DNA of 64,000 bases from Prorocentrum cordatum (lineage: Eukaryota; Sar; Dinophyceae; Prorocentrales; Prorocentraceae). The notes beneath the pieces were generated by a model. That model saw only the letters and a list, made by a program, of their open reading frames with translations, was not told the origin of the DNA and ran no database searches. Made by a program: the position numbers and the translations under genes. The DNA lies in contig CAUYUJ010008136.1 in NCBI GenBank assembly GCA_963575745.1, positions 412,501-476,500 on the forward strand, given 5' to 3'. Numbering within the stretch: the first letter of the stretch is position 1; every line of letters starts with the position of its first letter. Shown one piece after another: positions 41,729 through 52,779 of this stretch.

Positions 41729-42753
41729 GGATTATCCAGAGAGACCGTGGGTTGATGCAGGGAGCTGGGACGGCATGCATACTGGCGCGCGTTTCCGTAG
41801 AAGATTGTTTCGCCTCCACTCTGGAGAAAATTACCCATTCTTCTTTGGGAATCTCTATCCGTTGCGAGCAGTTGGGCTTCGATTTCAGGATGGCCCTTCT
41901 CGGCTGGTCAGATAATATCTTCGTGGTGGCGTCCTCGGAACAAGATCTTGCAACTCTGACTGCACTGGTAGAGTCGGAGCTCTGGAATGAACATCGGCTC
42001 AAACTCAAAGACGATCGGGAAATCCTTCCGGCCTACCCCTATTTCTTTCAAGGATGCAACTGGTCCGATCCCTTTGGGAAATCTTGGTCTGTTGTACCGG
42101 AGGCTAAGGTGCTGGGTCCAATTCTCTCTGCCACTGGATCCTGTCACGAAGATGTCAAGCGGGGTATTTCACAGATCAACAAAGCCTTTTGGGCTAACAG
42201 TAGGTTCTTGATCAACGAGCAGATCCCCATGTCCAAACGTCTCTCAAAACTCAACTGTATGGCGGGGGGGATTATCCGCTCCAGAGGTGCTGCCTGGGTC
42301 CCTTGTAAGACGACGGCGGATTTGATTACCAAGGCTCAAAATCAATGTATCAGGATCATGTTGAAACTCAAAAGGCTCCCGGGGGAGTCTCCCGAACAGT
42401 TTAGCTTGCGCAGAAATCGCAAAACCAAGGGATACAAAGATGTTTCATGGGCTATTTTCCATTTAGATTCAGCTATTAGTTGGGTTTCACACATGCAGAG
42501 ACATCCAGAAGATTTTTCGTCGAGGCTGTTTCAATATTGCAAGCATTGGGTTATTCAGAATCGCTCCTTTGACAACTTTGGGGGCAGCCGTACCCACTCG
42601 CGCTCGCATAGGGGATATGTTTTCAGGTATGACAAGGATGCCTGGACCACCTTATTCTCTCCTCAGGGCTCCCGGGACAAAAAGTTTCGTTTGGGTCTTG
42701 CTAAAGAAATGCTTGATTGGGTTCGGCAACCGCTTCACCTTCGCCTTCAGTAG
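41728..42753 (+). pseudogene. 5'-truncated LINE reverse transcriptase
   Basis: Starts abruptly after the CTC array. IIQRDRGLMQGAGTACIL (41731-41784) corresponds to the RT region before the active site. MALLGWSDNIFVVASS (41890-41937) is the catalytic box as W-S-D-N instead of Y-A-D-D. The thumb-like region follows (KVLGPILSATG, then INKAFWANSRFLINEQIPMS). The frame then runs unbroken to TAG at 42751. The N-terminal RT half and endonuclease are missing. W-A-D-N-type boxes occur in some dinoflagellate LINEs, so WSDN need not mean inactivity, but the truncation does. The base composition is clearly less GC-rich than the 8-17 kb LINE, so it is a different family. Confidence 0.7.
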
Positions 42754-42954
42754 CCATCGGCTTTGTCTGGCGTGACCCAGACTCACATTTGTTACCGTAC
42801 TGCGCCCAGCGGGGCTACCTTTCTTTTCACCACGGACACCTGTTACTCTCAGGATCTGGATTTGGTTGGGAATCAGATTCAGCCGACAATTCCCCTTTTC
42901 TTTGGATTCGATCGCCACGCCTTAGATCGTTGGGCTCGGAAGCGTCTGGATAAG

Positions 42955-44010
42955 ATGGAGCCGAAGCCCGTGCTTACCACGAATGAGAAGAAAGTCAAGC
43001 TGCAGAAGAAGCTCGAACAGAAAAAGGAGGACCAAGCAAGGACGGTCGAGATCAAGAATCAGGGCCTCAAGGCCAAAGCATCGTCAGGTGCTGACCCTCG
43101 CGAATCCAGGGTGCTCCCTACCCCGCCTCCAGCACCTGTGCACAGGGGAGGCTCTTTGTCTCGGAGCCGATCACCGATTGCCAGGAAGATGCAGTTCTCA
43201 GGAGGGTTCAAGAAACAATCGCAGGGTGGTGAGTCGGGGTGCAGGCCAGAGCCGGACGAGGCCTTGCCAGAGACGCAGGACTACCGAGAGGAAGCACCTG
43301 TCAGACCCTCCCCACCGTCTTCGGGGGGCTCAGACTCCAGGAGCTCTACCTCTGGATCTGAAGCGGAGGTCGACTCGCCTGACCGGAGGTCGCAGCCTGC
43401 TCCCAAAAGCTGGGAACAGGACAAGAAGCCCTGGATCAGCAAGTTGGGCCCACCAGTGCTGAAGTCTCAGTTGGAATACGACCACTCGGGCTGCCCAATT
43501 TTCGCTCCGAAGGGCGGCACAGACCACACGAGCTCAAGGCGTTGCATTATGGTTTTCGTTCCCCAGCTCACAGGTTTGAATACCTTCAAGGCCAAGGTCG
43601 GGGAACACTTCCAAATCATCACAGTTCGTGAGTTGACGCCTTTCATCATTGACAATCAAGGTCCCTTGGTTTCAGACAGTATTCCAGTCTTGGGAGAGCA
43701 CGGATATCTCACTACTAAGGACGTCACGAAGATTCTTTGGCACTTTGGGCTCAACGCATTTCGTTTCAAGGACATTCATTTGTTCAATGCGCGCTTTTAC
43801 ACCAAGGAGGCTTTCATTGGCCCAGAGATCTGCCCAAAGAAGGAGAGGCTCCATGACAAATCGCAGATCTTTGCTGGCAGCTGCATTGTGGCCCTCCTCT
43901 TCATTAAGGATATGTTTGAAGATGTGGGAGATCTTATCACGGTGGAGTCTGGGAGTAACGGAGCCAATGTAAGGTGCCATCTGCTATGCAAACCTCGTTT
44001 CCTGATGTGA
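42955..44010 (+). CDS. Uncharacterised ORF downstream of the LINE RT
   Basis: ATG 42955 (MEPKPVLTTNEKKVKLQKK) begins a 351-residue frame; the frame itself is already open from just after the RT stop at 42753. Layout: Lys/Glu/Gln coiled-coil-like start, a Ser/Pro/Arg-rich linker (43090-43430) with SRSRSP, then a more folded part (IMVFVPQLTGLNTFKAKVG, then DVTKILWHFGLNAFRFK and SCIVALLFIKDMFEDVG). It shares frame and composition with the RT, so it is probably another ORF, or a readthrough part, of the same element. No family recognised. Confidence 0.5.
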   Translation: MEPKPVLTTNEKKVKLQKKLEQKKEDQARTVEIKNQGLKAKASSGADPRESRVLPTPPPAPVHRGGSLSRSRSPIARKMQFSGGFKKQSQGGESGCRPEPDEALPETQDYREEAPVRPSPPSSGGSDSRSSTSGSEAEVDSPDRRSQPAPKSWEQDKKPWISKLGPPVLKSQLEYDHSGCPIFAPKGGTDHTSSRRCIMVFVPQLTGLNTFKAKVGEHFQIITVRELTPFIIDNQGPLVSDSIPVLGEHGYLTTKDVTKILWHFGLNAFRFKDIHLFNARFYTKEAFIGPEICPKKERLHDKSQIFAGSCIVALLFIKDMFEDVGDLITVESGSNGANVRCHLLCKPRFLM

Positions 44011-44142
44011 TCGAGGCAGTTCCGAAGATACGGCTCAAGTGTTTCAGTCCTTTGGTCCCTCAGCTCACTGCTTGGCTCAATCTGGGAACAATCTGGGATT
44101 ACAAGGGCTTTCAGTGGGCCCCCAGGTCATTTCTCTGGGACT

Positions 44143-44602
44143 GGGATTACATTCTGTTCTCTACAATTCGTCTGTCAGGGCCAAAGTAGTGGGGTCGTTT
44201 CTTGCTCTTGGCCCACAGCCTCGACGTGACAAGTCTCAACTTGGGATTGCTTTGCGCATAGTCTGGTCCTTCACTTCAGTTCAAACGGGCTTGGATGGGA
44301 TTGTTAATTTCATCACGTTTGCCAGGATGTTGACTTTCGGTTCAATCTGGGAATTCCTGGGATTACAAGTGCTTCATTCCATTGGGCTTTCAGGTAATTT
44401 CTCATGAGCTGGGATTGCATCATGTTCTTCTCAATTCGGTTGTCGGGGCCAAGTGGGGTTGATTCTCGCTCTTTGCCCACGGCCTCGAAGTGACAAGTTT
44501 CTACTCGGGGTCGTTTTGCGCTTAGTTTGCTTCTTCACCTCAGTACAGATGGGTTTTGGCCTGGGATTGTTAATCTCACTTCGTTGGCCAGGACGATGAC
44601 TG
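44143..44602. repeat. Approximately 269-bp diverged tandem duplication
   Basis: GGGATTACATTCTGTTCTC at 44143 matches GGGATTGCATCATGTTCTTC at 44411. CCAGGATG-TGACT at 44321 matches CCAGGACGATGAC at 44590. The two halves differ at many positions. The sequence is T-rich and non-coding in appearance, with many GGGATT words; similar words recur in the spacer at 46610-47240. Confidence 0.75.
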
Positions 44603-44686
44603 CCGTCCGATCCCTGATAAAGTGTATCTCTTATCCCTGTCTCACCATCTAATGGATCCACATCTGTCGGTTGTCTTGGTGTCCTG

Positions 44687-45640
44687 GTGCTTTTCTGTAG
44701 TCATTTTGGTTCAATCCGCTTACCTCGTTCTGCTTCAAACCCTTCTCAAGTTATCTGGGAACACACTCTCATGCTTGCCCCTCAGAGGGTCGTCAGGCCA
44801 TGGAATTCAAAATCTCTCCAGTGTTGTGTCTTCGAGGCATGGGCATCCGCCTGCCCACGTGCACTGGCAATTGAAAGTTCCGAGATCGTTCCTGTAAATT
44901 CAGGTTCATACAATCCACGGAAATGCGTCACACTCCACATGTATGAGAAGGGGCGCGAATTCGAGATACCTCTCAGGCAGCTATGGAATCTCTTTGAGGA
45001 ATTCTTCTCAAGTGAGGCATGCAAGAACCTTATTGGGATCGTGGGAATCGCAGTGCGCTCTATGTCTTTTGTACAGATCAAGACAATGTCATACAAAGGC
45101 GCAGTGTTCTACGACAATCGCTGGTCGGACCCTGGGAATTTCATTTACACAGTCTGGTGGAATATTTGGGGTCAAATGGCCAGGTATCTTCAAAGACGAC
45201 AGCCTACCAGGGCCTCGTCCAAATCCATGGAGGAGCTCCGCTCAGTCGCTGGCCGTGTCACAGATGTACAGAGGATGGTCCGCGAGCGGTGGAATAGGGA
45301 ACCCGACACCTCGCGATGGCTAGAGCTTATTGGAGATTTGATGGAGCTTGGGTTGGGAGCGGGGTATGTTGACCCAGATCGGTTCTGGAACATAATTCAG
45401 GGGATCTCCCCCATCATCTGCTCCATTCGGTCAATTTTGACGTTTGTCGATCAACATGGGTCTTTTGCTAGGACCGGGAAAGACCGTCGCCTTTTTCGTG
45501 GCCCATGTGCGCCCCATACTCGGAAGTTTGCCGTGGCAATGTTTCACGGAATGCAAGTGCACAAATTTAATGTTACGGAATCTTCAGAGGTCTGGGTCTC
45601 CTACCTAATTGCGGCCTCAGAGAACAGGCCTCAATACTAG
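44687..45640 (+). CDS. Uncharacterised ORF in the 42-47 kb element
   Basis: The frame is open for 317 residues (44687-45640). The convincing part starts near 44900 (KCVTLHMYEKGREFEIPL) and continues through WSDPGNFIYTVWWNIWGQ and TSRWLELIGDLMELGLGAG to the stop at 45638. The composition is unbiased. No family recognised. Probably encoded by the same retroelement-like unit. Confidence 0.4.
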   Translation: MLFCSHFGSIRLPRSASNPSQVIWEHTLMLAPQRVVRPWNSKSLQCCVFEAWASACPRALAIESSEIVPVNSGSYNPRKCVTLHMYEKGREFEIPLRQLWNLFEEFFSSEACKNLIGIVGIAVRSMSFVQIKTMSYKGAVFYDNRWSDPGNFIYTVWWNIWGQMARYLQRRQPTRASSKSMEELRSVAGRVTDVQRMVRERWNREPDTSRWLELIGDLMELGLGAGYVDPDRFWNIIQGISPIICSIRSILTFVDQHGSFARTGKDRRLFRGPCAPHTRKFAVAMFHGMQVHKFNVTESSEVWVSYLIAASENRPQY

Positions 45641-46605
45641 TGGAGCCGGGGCATTTGACGCCTCACGGAATTTGTATTTGGGTCTGAATCGAGACCCCAT
45701 TGGGATCTCCTCTCCCTTCCTCTGCCTACCACCTAGTGGATTGGCTGACACCAGGAGATGTCACTTGTGCGATTCTATCTGGGACCCGCTCGATCCATTC
45801 GATCTTAGGGATACCGTGGCTTCGCAACAATCCTTCCTTCCTCAGGATGCCTCTGAGTCTTTGGGCCTCGGCGTCTGTTTTCCTCCCTTGGGTTTGGGGG
45901 GATGGGCCCCCTTCCCTCCCCATGACCCCTGTCGGCTCCTGCAGTCTCGGGCTCAAGCTTTCGGTATGCTACATCACACGGCTTCGGATCCTTACGTTAT
46001 CTTTCAGGGGAAGCGTTGCAGGTCTAACCGCAAAGTCTGCTTCCTGTCTAAACGAGATCTTGAGGCACTTTCATACTGCTCCCCGCTACTATTCCAAAGG
46101 GTGGTCAAGTTGCCGGCTCGGTTTCTTATACCGTCGGGCCTTGGTGGTCCTCATTTCACATATGACTGGTGCAAAGTCCCACTCTTCAAAGCTTGTCGGG
46201 ACAGCGGCTATCATGGCCTGTATGTCAACGTTCGGGGCCCCGATGAAAGGGTTCGTAGAGTTCCTTGGGCAGAATTTGTTGCGGGTCAGTAGCCGTTTCG
46301 CCTCAAATCCTTACTGGGGCCCTTGTCTGAGACGGCTGGGAAACCTCCAACTCCAGGGGATGGCTAAACGCTGCCTTCCAGTCAAGCTTGCTGCCAAGAA
46401 GCGTCTCAAGTGGACACACGGCTCGGGCGGAATGTGGAACTACTGCGAAGTAGACGAAGTCTACACCAAAGTATGGAATACGGAGTACTTTGACACGTGG
46501 ATCGATCCCGATTCAGGCTGGCCTCACCCAGTTGTGTGGTACTTGTCCGATTACTGGTGGGATGGAGATTTCTTCGTGGAAAAGTGGCGTTGGAAGTACG
46601 GCTGA
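45609..46605 (+). pseudogene. Uncharacterised coding remnant in two frames
   Basis: The frame 45609-46292 contains DTRRCHLCDSIWDPLD and a basic segment (GKRCRSNRKVCFLSKRDLEA). From about 46270 sense appears to move to the frame ending at 46605 (RFASNPYWGPCLRRLGN, then SGGMWNYCEVDEVYTKVWN and Trp-rich WYLSDYWWDGDFF). The overlap of two plausible frames suggests a frameshift. No family recognised. Confidence 0.35.
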
Positions 46606-46609
46606 AGTG

Positions 46610-47350
46610 CATTCCTGGGACTCCCTCAGACTGGGATCTTCTGTTGTTCGCGGTGCGTGGGCCTGCGGCTTTGGAGGACTCTCAGTCTCTCTCAATCTCT
46701 CTTGCATGTATTTCTACGATGTTGGTTTGCAAAATACAAAAGGTTATAAACATTTCCAGCCAACTTGCGTTCTCCATATTCGTTTGAATTCACCCATATT
46801 CCATATTCCTCGACAAGCCTGGTGTGGGTTCTCACGGTTGGGATCTCATTCTGCTTTGACAGTTCATCTTTGTGTGCCTCCGTATCTTCTGGGTTCATTG
46901 CGTGCTTGGGACATTCAGTTTATCTTTCAGATTCTCTTTCAGTCATATATCAGCCTTGACCATTACTCATGTTCAATGGGTTTCATGGGACTTAGTGGAA
47001 GTTTTCTTCACCTCTTACTTACTTTAGACCTTGGGACCATGTGTTTTCCAAGGTTGGGCCCCAATTGTCACTCAAGATCTTGCTAGTCAAATTTGGGCAC
47101 CTCTTTCATTATGTTTCTCATCTTCATTCAACACAAGAGGGACCTAGTGGTGGGATTCATTTGGGATATTGGACAGTATGTCATTCATGTTTTCTTTCAG
47201 TATCATGGGTTTCAATCCTGGGTTGGGCTTTGCCTTTTCTCCGCTTCTTTCCTCCCCTGCCTCTCCTCCCTTTTCTCTCTTTCTCTACCGTGCGCACTTG
47301 GCGTATTGGTGGCTTCTCAGGTTTGTGTTTTGGGAGGACCGACCTTTCAA
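46610..47350. other. T-rich spacer, no gene recognised
   Basis: Contains GGGATT/TTGGGA words like those at 44010-44690, suggesting the same repeat family or a long 3' untranslated region of the element. Frames are short and hydrophobic from base composition. Confidence 0.4.
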
Positions 47351-47360
47351 GGCGCTTCAT

Positions 47361-47425
47361 CATCATCATCATCATCATCCTCCTCCCCCTCCTCCTCCTC
47401 CTCCTCCTCCTCTTCCTCCTCCTCG
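47361..47425. repeat. CAT then CTC microsatellites
   Basis: CATCAT units (about 47361-47380) pass directly into CTC units (47383-47425). Confidence 0.85.
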
Positions 47426-47827
47426 GATCCTAAGACCCTTCGAAGCTCATCCGTGCGCACGTCAGCGGCACAGCATGAGTTTCACTCCGCCGCGCTGATC
47501 GGCGAAGCACGGAGACTACCGCCCAGGCGCGGCAGGGCTTCGACAGAAAAAAGGACGTTCCGCGCAGAGGGGCAGTGAGCTCGAGGGAACGGGCCCGCCG
47601 ACCCCCGCCGACGCCCTCTGCGCACGCCCCGCCGCTTTCCTTGGCCTCCCCTGCCTACTCACCTTCCCTCCTCTGCCTCCTTGGAGCTATGCACATCGGA
47701 TCAAATGTAGCGCTTTACTGGCGCGTCTTGATGTGTGCGGGCCGAGTACTCGTGCTCGACCGAGTCGTGTTTACGTGATGTGGTCATAGTATCCAACTGG
47801 CCCAATACGTTTTTCCTACCCCAAGAA

Positions 47828-47935
47828 TCGATTCACACACCCTAGTGAATTAATTTTTTTGAATTAAGCGTCCCGTGAATTAATTCTTTGGAATTGAATC
47901 GGTTTGGGTGAATTGAATTGGTTAGTTTTTGTTGC
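47828..47935. repeat. AT-rich GAATTAA island, copy 2
   Basis: Shares GAATTAAGCGT...GTGAATTA...GGAATT with the island at 23764-23892, in the same orientation. It ends GTTTTTGTTGCAG at about 47937, which resembles an acceptor site, just before an open frame that starts reading at about 47940. Confidence 0.75.
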
Positions 47936-49413
47936 AGATCACGATGCTTCATTCATAATGATGCGCTCGGATCTGTGGGGTTTAGCTCGGCGGACAGCGC
48001 CGAGCCCCTGTCGACGCAACTCCTGGGCGGAGCGGTATTCGGACCCGTCCTGAACGTCTTGGCCCGCGTACAGGACGGGCGGACCTTTATCGTCCAGATC
48101 GGCAGCGAGTGGCTGGAAGTCTGGGGCGCCGGTGCCAGGGCGCTACGCGTGAACGTCTTCCGCGGCGACGCAGCGCTCCGGGCAGCCGCCTTCCTGGGCA
48201 GGACCTCCGACGAGGCGCGCGGGGCGCAGGCGCCGGCGGCCCCCGCCAGCTCCTGGCTCGGCGCCGACATCGGGGGCGCCAAAGCGACGTCCCCAGAAGG
48301 GACTCAGCCCGACTCCAAGACCCCACCTACGAACCTTCACCCCTTGTGCACCCTAAGGAGGAGGGCCCCGATTGGACCAGCGACGATCAGGAACAAGAGA
48401 GGAAGCAGAGGCTCGCGGAGGCCCTGAGCACGGTCCATACGGTCTCCCCGCCCTCAGACCCCGACACAGGCGAGGAGGGCCGAGCCAAGTTGAGCCCTCG
48501 TGACGAACGACGCAGCAGTCCCGAGCGCGACTCAAGCAGTGCCTACCAGACCCAGCCAGCCTGCGCACCCACGGAGCCGACCGTGTTTTCTGACGGCCGC
48601 TGCCGACAACGGGGCGCTGCGCACGCGGCCCAGATCCAAAGGCCCGGAAGACAGGCGCCCCGCACTCAACCCCCTCCCTGCGCATGAGCTAGAGCGCTTG
48701 CGCGGCAGGGCGCGGGGGCCAGTTGCTTGGGAGTCATGCGAGACTGCGGTGAGCGCGCGCCCAGAGAAACCAGCGACCGGGCCCGTGCTGGAAAGCGCGA
48801 CCGCGACCGCGACCGCGACCGCAACAAGGGCGCGGCGGGGGCGTCGTGGCGCAAGCAAGACGCCAACGACTGGGACAGAACCAGTGCGCGCTACTGGGAT
48901 CAGGACTGCGACAGTGGCAGGGGCACAGGGCGAACCCCCTGGCGCCAGCCGGAAGGTCCACGCAGCTCTCATCACAGGGGCGATCGCCGCTACCCTGACC
49001 CCAGCCGCCCGCGGACAATCTCCCGCGTCAGCTGGCAGCGCCGCTCACGCGAGACAGCAGTCGCACGCCTGAAGAGGCTGCAGGCCGAGGGGGGATGCCG
49101 CTTCACCGCAGCCTGGCAGTTGTGGTACAGGCATATGTGTACAGGCAAATCCAAAGACCAGGTCGCTCTCGACCTGAACTGCTGGCAACAAAGGATAATC
49201 GACAAATTTTTGGAAGACGTAGACAGCTGCAACCATCGCGTGGAGACGTGGTCTCGCAACACCGGCGTCTTCGTGGACTGGGGCCGGGAGAAGGCCCTGT
49301 ACCAGGACGTCCAGAAGAAAAGAGAGGTTGCCAAGGGTGAAGGGCGCGGGGAGGACCAGGCACGCAGCTCCGGGTACAACGACAACTGGACCGGAAAGCG
49401 CCCTGGGCGCTGA
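47918..49413 (+). pseudogene. Broken Arg/Asp-rich protein of unknown function
   Basis: The first frame (47918-48427) reads IGSEWLEVWGAGARALRVN. Sense appears to move to the frame with EEGPDWTSDDQEQERKQ (about 48358-48410), which stops at 48687. It resumes in the same frame at ATG 48727 with an RDRDRD repeat (about 48800-48825), an Arg/Ser-rich linker and a folded-looking end (AAWQLWYRHMCTGKSKDQ, then CWQQRIIDKFLEDVDSC and VFVDWGREKALYQDVQKK), stopping at 49411. The AT-rich island and an acceptor-like GCAG lie directly upstream. RD repeats occur in RNA-binding proteins, but no domain is identified. A gag-like or retrogene origin is possible. Confidence 0.35.
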
Positions 49414-50800
49414 CCAGCTTGCAACAGGGCCTCCCCTGACTGACACAGCGCGCCGCGATCGCCCTCCTACGCTCCCAACAACTTGCGGCAAGGTCCTGGT
49501 CCTGCCCGCCGCTGGCCACGCCCACCACCTGTTCCCCCTTCCCCCTCCCTCATCACCTGGCTCGGGACCGCGTGGCCCCCTGTTCCCCTACCTGTCCCCC
49601 CGCAGCCTTGGCTGGGAAGGCTGATACTGGAGCCTGGCTGCCCGCGTGCGCCCCCGTCGGGCGCGCGGCGCAGGCGCGCGGAGCCTGTTGGGCGCAGTAG
49701 CGGCACACTTGAGACGCGCACGGTCCACTCGCAGCATCCGCTTGCTGGCCCACCTGTTCCCCGACCGTCTTGCCTGCCCCCCCCCCCGGCGCCTGTCTTT
49801 AACGTGTACTCGGGCCGTGTGTCCTACCTGTGCCCATTGGGGGCCCAGCTCCCCACGTGAGCACCTGCGGTGCGGGCTGGCACGTCGACGGCTGGCGGTG
49901 GCCGCCGGCCTTTCCCCTCCCTGTTCGCTTCTTCCCGCTCGCTTCCCCCCCTCCCGTGGCGGCGGCGCCCGCCGCTTCGCGGCTTCGGCCCGGTGCCAGG
50001 CGCTGCGCCTTGCCGCCTCGGCGGCCCCGCTCTCCATGGCGCTGCGCTGCGCGGCTCAGGCCCGGCCCTCGGCAATGCGGACGTCGGCGCATCGTGTGTG
50101 GCTGCTACCCGTCCTCACGCGCTGGCGGTGCAGGGCAGGTTTTTTCCCTGCAGTTCACCGGCATTCTGTTGGTCGTGAACGGCCCCCTCGTCTGAGGCCG
50201 TTTCTCCAGCAAGCTGCTACCTGGTCGTGGTTTGGACTACCACCCCGGGCCTCTCCCGCATCGCCCGGTGGCACAACGTTGCACATCGCCTTCGCGGTGC
50301 TCCTTTTCTTCCTGGGCGTCGACCTGGTCAAGTGGCACGTCCCCCTCTGCAGCGCTTGAGGCTGGTGTTCGTGATGCGCCGTCGACGGCAACACCTTCTC
50401 CTCCACCCTCCGGGTCTTCGCCCCCGGTGCCAGTCCGCGGCGCACCTGCTCCTGCGCATCAACTTCGGCGCCGCCTGCGCCCCAGGGCCTCGCGCACTCC
50501 GGCCGCTTGAGGCCCCGCCTTCCTGTGCCCTGTCTCCCTAATTAAAGCTGTGCGTAGCCCGCCTAGCTTCTAGCGGAAGAGGCTCGCTCTCGCCCCGCAG
50601 AGCCAGAAGTGTGTATGTATGTACGTGCGCATGTATGTATGCATGCACGTGTGTATGTATTTGCTCATGTATTAGCACATGTGCGAGGAAAGGGGATTCA
50701 TTTGGCCTGACGAAGGGCCCAACCCTGTGCAGTTTCGTGTGGCGCAGGGCGCGGCTCAGCCTTCATATACTGCGCGCCGCGGGGCAGACCGGATTGGGGG
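49414..50800. other. No gene recognised
   Basis: GC-rich, pyrimidine-leaning sequence with Ala/Pro/Arg-rich overlapping frames on both strands. A short TGTATGTA tract lies at 50611-50680 and a TAATTAAAG word at 50540. Confidence 0.45.
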
Positions 50801-50829
50801 CCGCTGCGGAGGTAGCGCGCGAGGGCACG

Positions 50830-51580
50830 CTGAGCTCCCTGTGGGGCGCGATCCGCGTGCAGGGGATGGGGCCCGCGCGAGCGCGCCCATGGAGGCTGTA
50901 GGTGGAGCTTCTTGTGGAGCGCGATCCGCGCTTAGCGGCGCCGAAACGGGCGTGGGGGCGCCATGAAAAGTTTTCCATGCGTGCCATAGATTGAGATCCT
51001 TGCGGGGTACGATCCGCGTCAGGGGTGTGCCGAAATATGCGGAGGGACGCCATGCGACCCCTCCTGTTGGAACCGTCGGTGGAGCTCCCTGTGGGGTGCG
51101 ATCCGTGTGAGATGTGTGCCGACATGGGCGTGGGGACGCCATGCGAACCTTCAAATCCGGGGCGGTAAGTGGAGCGCCCTTTGGGCCACGATTCATGTCA
51201 GGGGTGTGCCGTTATGGGTGGAGCGGATCCGAACCTTTCTCTGAAGCTGCCGGTTGAGCTCCTCGTGGGCCACGATCAGTTTGAGGGGTGAATTGACATA
51301 TGCGGGGGGACTCTATGCGAATCCTCTCAGTGGTGCCGTACGTGGAACTCTCAATGGGGCACGTTCCGTGTGAAGGGTGTGCCGCGAATTTTGATTTTGG
51401 CACCGTAAGTGAAGCTCCCAAAAGGGCACGATCCGTGCGAGGGGCCTCCCGCAATTAGCCGGGCGACGCTGTGAGCTCTGAGTTTGTCTAGGGCCGTAGG
51501 CTGCGCTCCCTGGGGGACACGATCGGGGTAAAGAGTGTGCCGAAATGGGCTGGTGGACGCTGTGCGATCTTGCCTGCCTC
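50830..51580. repeat. Degenerate ~88-bp minisatellite, about nine copies
   Basis: The anchor CGATCCG (or variants) occurs at about 50849, 50922, 51010, 51099, 51189, 51273, 51362, 51429 and 51520, most spacings being 84-91. Each unit carries GGAGCTCC, then CGATCCGTGTGAGG, GTGTGCCG and GGGACGCCATGCGA. Divergence between copies is high, so the array is old. Confidence 0.85.
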
Positions 51581-52310
51581 TTTTGCCTTCTTCTGTTCAT
51601 TCTGCCTCCAACCGCCCCTGCCCGAATCTTTTCTCATCCTTCCTTCCGCCTGTATCCTCGCTTCTCCCTCCTCCCTCTTCCCCACCCAGTTCTCTGTCCT
51701 GCCTGCCTTTGTTAGCGAAATAGGGCCGATGGCACTTGCGGTTCTCAGTCTGGGTTCCCCACTGTGGAAATCTGATCCGTTTGAGCTTAGTCATTTCCTT
51801 TTGAATAGTATGACGCACATCTGTGTTCGCAGTTGTGCGTGTGCACGCCCGCTGCCGTTTTGTGTCAGGCACCTTCTGATACCATGTCTCGCGAAAAAGA
51901 TGCCTCCCTTCTTTGAGCGGTGGGAGGGACAGGGGTGGTGTTCAGGTGTTGGCCACGGACAACAAGGATCTCTCACGCGCCTCTTGGGGTCGGCGGATTG
52001 CTGCTCCTCCCGTCTCCCTCCTGCTGCTTCTCCTCCGCCTCGTCCTCCACTGTCTCCTCCTCGCTGCCTGCTCCATTCCTGCCTCTGTTCCCCCTCTCCC
52101 CGCCCTCCTCTCCCCTCCTGCTCTTGCCCGTGCTGGTGATCCCCCCCCAGAACCGCACTAGACCCCCGCGCAAGAAGGATGCGGATAATGAGGAAGATGA
52201 GGCGGAGGAAGAAGAGGCGGAGGAGGATGATGAGGAGGAGGATGAAACATATGAGGAAGGAGCGTAAGACTACTACTAATGATACCGGAGAAAAAACCCA
52301 ATCATATTTT
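51580..52310. other. CTC-rich stretch, no gene recognised
   Basis: Pyrimidine-rich DNA (51590-51700 and 51990-52150) followed by a GAGGA-rich purine stretch (52175-52262). Frames are Leu/Pro- or Glu-rich and overlap. Confidence 0.45.
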
Positions 52311-52314
52311 TTGT

Positions 52315-52560
52315 TGGGGCAATGGGGCTATATGGGCTATATGGCTATAGGGGTATAGTGATATAGGGTTATTGGGCTATTGGGCTATTGGGGCTATAGA
52401 ACCTTAGGGCTATAGGGCTATAGGGCTATAGAGCTATAGGGCTATAGGGCTACAGGGCTCTAGAGCTATAGGGCTCTAGGGCTCTAGAGCTATAGGGCCA
52501 TAGTGCTATACGGCTGTAGGGCTATAGGGCTATAACGCTATAGGGCTACTGGGCTATTGG
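52315..52560. repeat. GGGCTATA repeat array
   Basis: Units of 8-10 bases around GGGCTATA, with GGGCTATTG and GGGCTCTAG variants, fill about 245 bases. Confidence 0.9.
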
Positions 52561-52565
52561 GCTAT

Positions 52566-52745
52566 TGGGCACCCCGGGGCACCCCGGCACCCCCGGGCAC
52601 CCGGGCACCCGGGCACCCGGGCCCGGCCACCGAAATCGGCGACAAACCTCACCGGCCACCCGGGCACCCGGGCACCGCCAGGCACCCGGGCACCCGGGCA
52701 CCCGGACACGCGGGCCCGGCCACCGAAATCGGCGACAAACCTCAC
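52566..52745. repeat. GGGCACCC repeat with a duplicated tail
   Basis: CCGGGCACC units are followed by GGCCCGGCCACCGAAATC...AACCTCACC. The whole composite occurs twice (about 52566-52655 and 52656-52745). Confidence 0.85.
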
Positions 52746-52779
52746 CTAACCCTTTAATCCGCTAGGACCCCTACAGAGG

